This document shows, in pieces, positions 5,828 through 7,894 of a DNA stretch of 7,894 nt. The notes under the pieces are model-generated. The model did not search any database and had not been told where the DNA came from. It saw only the letters and a program-made list of their open reading frames with translations. Made by a program: the position numbers and the translations under genes. Positions within the stretch are counted from its first letter, which is position 1, and each line of letters starts with the position of its first letter. Source of the stretch: Pirellulales bacterium (GTDB taxonomy: Bacteria; Planctomycetota; Planctomycetia; Pirellulales; Thermoguttaceae); assembly GCA_030642635.1 (NCBI GenBank), contig DAOWNK010000147.1:1-7894 (forward strand). Reading direction: 5' to 3'.

Positions 5828-6021
5828 ATATACTCCGCACGGTTATAATCTGCGGTTTTCGCACGGCTCTGTGGCATGCCTTCATGTGGCGCAGCCACAG
5901 GTAGGCATGAATAGGGCCTTGATTCTTGTTGAACGCACATGCCTACCCACGGCTACGTCGCGTGAAGGCATGCCACCCAACACCCGACAAGAACCGCAGA
6001 TTATGGCCGCGTGAAGTATAT
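5828..6021. repeat. 194-bp nested imperfect inverted repeat, MITE-like
   Basis: Four perfect arm pairs are nested in strict order: 5828-5834 with 6015-6021 (7 bp), 5845-5857 with 5992-6004 (13 bp), 5871-5884 with 5963-5976 (14 bp), and 5900-5909 with 5938-5947 (10 bp), around a 28-nt centre. A side hairpin TGTGGC-GCA-GCCACA lies at 5885-5899. The ends read ATATACT and AGTATAT. No clear target-site duplication and no coding capacity. It could be a miniature inverted-repeat element or an inverted duplication of a GGCATGCC-type repeat. Confidence 0.8.
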
Positions 6022-6069
6022 CAGCCGTGCGGCCTGGTGAAAACCCGAGCATGTGGCACCCGTTTAGTA

Positions 6070-6102
6070 GTTTAGCAGCCGCCGGTACGGCGGCTGCTAA
6101 AC
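6070..6102. repeat. Perfect 15-bp-stem hairpin
   Basis: GTTTAGCAGCCGCCG (6070-6084) and its exact complement (6088-6102) enclose a 3-nt GTA loop. It lies between divergent genes and has no T-tract, so it terminates neither of them. A partial copy GTTTAG precedes it at 6062-6067. Confidence 0.85.
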
Positions 6103-6119
6103 TTACGGAAAAACACCCG

Positions 6120-6149
6120 CTGGCATTATCCGGCCGCCTGTATTATGAT
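6120..6149 (+). promoter_or_regulatory. Candidate promoter of the kinase gene
   Basis: CTGGCA (6120-6125) and TATGAT (6144-6149) are separated by 18 bp within an AT-rich patch about 90 nt upstream of the ATG. Sequence match only; the -35 box is poor. Confidence 0.3.
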
Positions 6150-6239
6150 AAATAATTGAGGTGAAATCTAAACTTTTGGACCGATATTCTCTCCAGAGAG
6201 CGGCGCCGCAGCCGGTAAATATCCGACGCCCGCGTGGAC

Positions 6240-7796
6240 ATGGCCAAACCGAAAGTTGATACATTTCTCGACTTGGTGCGACGCAGCGGATTGGTCGAAA
6301 AGGACCAACTCGACGGCGTTCTGCTGGAACTGAAGGACCAGGCCGCCGGCAAACCGATTACCGATACGCAGTTTGTCGCCGATAAGCTCATCGAGGCCGA
6401 ACTGCTCACCCGATGGCAGTGCGACAAGCTGACCGAAGGGCGCCACAAGGGATTCTTCCTGGGCAAGTATAAGCTGCTGGACCATCTCGGCACCGGCGGG
6501 ATGAGCAGCGTATACCTTGCCGAGCACGTGTTGATGCAGCGCCGCGTGGCCATCAAGGTGCTGCCGAGGAACCGCGTTGAGGACTCGTCTTATCTTGCCA
6601 GGTTTCACCGCGAGGCCCAGGCCGCCGCCGTGTTGGACCACCGCAATATCGTTCGGGCGTACGACGTGGACAACGACGGGGATATCCATTACCTGGTGAT
6701 GGAGTATATCGAGGGGCGCGATCTGCAACAGATCATTAAGGAAGACGGGCCGCTGGACTACGTCGAAGCGGCGGAGTACATCCGTCAGAGCGCCGAGGGG
6801 CTGGCCCATGCACACAAGGCGGGGCTGATCCACCGCGACGTAAAACCGGCTAACCTGCTGGTCGATCAGCGAAACGTCGTCAAGGTGCTCGACCTGGGGC
6901 TTGCCCGATTCACCGATGAAGACAAGGCCTCGCTGACGGTCGCATACGATGAAAACGTGCTTGGTACGGCCGACTACCTTGCGCCGGAACAAGCGTTGGA
7001 CAGTCACGGCGTAGACGCCAGGGCCGACATCTACAGCCTGGGCTGCTCGCTGTATTACCTGTTGGCCGGTCACCCGCCGTTTCCCGAGGGCACGCTGCCG
7101 CAACGGCTGATGATGCACCAGAAGGAACCGCCGCCGAGCATCTACAAGGATCGGAAAGACGTTCCGGAGGATCTGGTCAAAATCTGTTTGAATATGATGG
7201 CCAAAAAGGCCGATGATCGCTACCAGTCGACCGACGAGGTGGCCGAGGTGCTTGCCGGGTGGCTTGCGGCCCATGGACATGCGGTCGACTCGCCCAGCGG
7301 CAGCGGAGCCGGTTCGTCGTCTCGAATGGTGATTGCGGCCGCCGATGGAGCGATTGCCGGGGTTCGTGGCGGTCTGCCGCCGTTGCGTCCGGGCGCCCGA
7401 CCGATGCGCCGCGACTTCAGTGATACCGGCCGACCGCGCGGCGAACGTCCGATGCCCGGCCAAGATGTCGCCATGACCGATACACGTGCCGATCTGGATC
7501 GGACTACGCCGGGTCCCAGGCCCGAGTTCACCGGCAGGCCGACCGATTCGGGCATCAAGCGAAAGAAGGGGCTTCTGGTGGCCGAGCCGCTGGAGAAATC
7601 GCCGCTCTCGGAATTCCACATCGACGTCGAGAACCCATTTGAATCGATGTTCGACAGCGTAGAACCGCCGACCGAAGAGCAGCTTGCCGCCTGTCAGGGT
7701 CATCATAAGGAGACGCCCGTTTGGCTCTGGTGGGCGCTGGGCATCGGCATGGTGGTAGTTCTGATTTTGCTAACTGCCATTGTGGTGAGCGGTTAG
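6240..7796 (+). CDS. PknB-like Ser/Thr protein kinase, C-terminal membrane anchor
   Basis: The product has 518 residues. An N-terminal extension (1-75) of the kind seen in planctomycete kinases (VDTFLDLVRRSGLVEKDQL ... LTRWQCDKLTEG) precedes the Hanks-type domain. Motifs: glycine loop GTGGMSSV (84-91), VAIK with K106, helix-C E125, catalytic HRDVKPAN (198-205, D200), metal site DLG (218-220, in place of DFG), APE (248-250) and DIYSLG (263-268). A low-complexity Pro/Gly/Arg linker (about 351-445) leads to one hydrophobic helix (about 494-515) and only three residues after it. The kinase therefore faces the cytoplasm as a tail-anchored protein with no extracellular sensor. It phosphorylates Ser/Thr on unknown substrates. 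ATG 6240 is chosen over GTG 6234, two codons upstream; neither has a clear ribosome site. The TAG stop is part of a heptamer repeat. Confidence 0.95.
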   Translation: MAKPKVDTFLDLVRRSGLVEKDQLDGVLLELKDQAAGKPITDTQFVADKLIEAELLTRWQCDKLTEGRHKGFFLGKYKLLDHLGTGGMSSVYLAEHVLMQRRVAIKVLPRNRVEDSSYLARFHREAQAAAVLDHRNIVRAYDVDNDGDIHYLVMEYIEGRDLQQIIKEDGPLDYVEAAEYIRQSAEGLAHAHKAGLIHRDVKPANLLVDQRNVVKVLDLGLARFTDEDKASLTVAYDENVLGTADYLAPEQALDSHGVDARADIYSLGCSLYYLLAGHPPFPEGTLPQRLMMHQKEPPPSIYKDRKDVPEDLVKICLNMMAKKADDRYQSTDEVAEVLAGWLAAHGHAVDSPSGSGAGSSSRMVIAAADGAIAGVRGGLPPLRPGARPMRRDFSDTGRPRGERPMPGQDVAMTDTRADLDRTTPGPRPEFTGRPTDSGIKRKKGLLVAEPLEKSPLSEFHIDVENPFESMFDSVEPPTEEQLAACQGHHKETPVWLWWALGIGMVVVLILLTAIVVSG

Positions 7797-7834
7797 GGAC
7801 TAGGGGCTAGGGACTGGGGGTTAGGGGTTAGGGA
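7793..7834. repeat. G-rich heptamer array, consensus YTAGGGR
   Basis: Six contiguous 7-nt units follow without a gap: TTAGGGA, CTAGGGG, CTAGGGA, CTGGGGG, TTAGGGG, TTAGGGA. A weaker seventh (TTCGAGG) follows at 7835-7841. The first unit supplies the TAG stop of the kinase. Six runs of at least three G separated by 3-4 nt could form a G-quadruplex on the + strand. Confidence 0.8.
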
Positions 7835-7875
7835 TTCGAGGGTGTGGAATAATGACATATAGTGAAATCAAGTGG

Positions 7876-7894
7876 CACCGGCGTCCCGCCGGTG
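7876..7894. repeat. REP-like hairpin at window edge
   Basis: CACCGGC (7876-7882) pairs with GCCGGTG (7888-7894) over a 5-nt loop, preceded by AGTGG. Stem and loop sizes match the hairpins at 171-230, so it may be half of a similar pair continuing beyond the window. Confidence 0.6.

Larger units (their letters stand above)
5777..6239. other. Divergent intergenic region between alaS and kinase
   Basis: No gene is seen in these 463 bp. They must hold the promoters of both alaS (leftward) and the kinase (rightward), and they contain a 194-bp nested inverted repeat and a separate strong hairpin. A TATGAT-like box for alaS (minus strand, 5825-5830) overlaps the left end of the inverted repeat, but no matching -35 box is evident. 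A short frame from GTG 6161 preceded by GAGG would overlap the kinase start out of frame; I do not regard it as real. Confidence 0.6.

Noticed and set aside
6168..7706. 512-codon minus-strand frame
   Set aside because: Antisense shadow of the kinase, whose motifs are all intact in the other direction.
1..7894. CRISPR array, tRNA or rRNA
   Set aside because: No regularly spaced direct repeats with unique spacers, and no tRNA-like cloverleaf or rRNA core seen by eye.

Overview
The window looks like a chromosomal stretch from a planctomycete-like bacterium, probably environmental. The support is protein style: a Ser/Thr kinase with a planctomycete-type N-terminal extension and a DLG motif, a secreted Gly-rich protein resembling a planctomycete family, weak or absent Shine-Dalgarno sites at several starts, and dense palindromic repeats between genes. 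This assignment is an inference; there is no rRNA or tRNA here to test it.

Layout. Positions 1-540 hold repeats and no convincing gene. A secreted Gly-rich protein follows (556-957, +); its 3' end runs into a palindromic element. Positions 1023-2018 look like a short integron-type cassette array without an integrase: a small membrane-protein gene (1023-1424), an attC-like hairpin (1429-1488), a gene for a TIR/deoxyribosyltransferase-like Rossmannoid protein (1497-1979), and a second attC-like hairpin (1966-2018) overlapping its stop. On the minus strand, 2178-2476 is a VapBC-type toxin-antitoxin locus with an intact DUF2281-like antitoxin and a toxin cut off after about 18 codons by another palindromic element. 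Next come a single-domain rhodanese (2702-3103, -) and full-length alanyl-tRNA synthetase alaS (3161-5776, -). A 460-bp divergent intergenic region contains a 194-bp nested inverted repeat and a perfect 15-bp-stem hairpin. A C-terminally membrane-anchored Ser/Thr kinase (6240-7796, +) ends in a G-rich heptamer array.

The alaS and kinase genes are the ordinary, high-GC core. Positions 1-2700 are an accessory zone where mobile repeats have repeatedly reshaped gene ends. Four ORFs here (Gly-rich protein, cassette protein, VapC remnant, kinase) take their stop codon from inside, or at the edge of, a repeat or recombination structure. The most notable item is the cassette at 1483-2012: it is bounded by two attC-like sites with single unpaired bases on the left arm only, and it carries a possible NAD- or nucleotide-acting effector.
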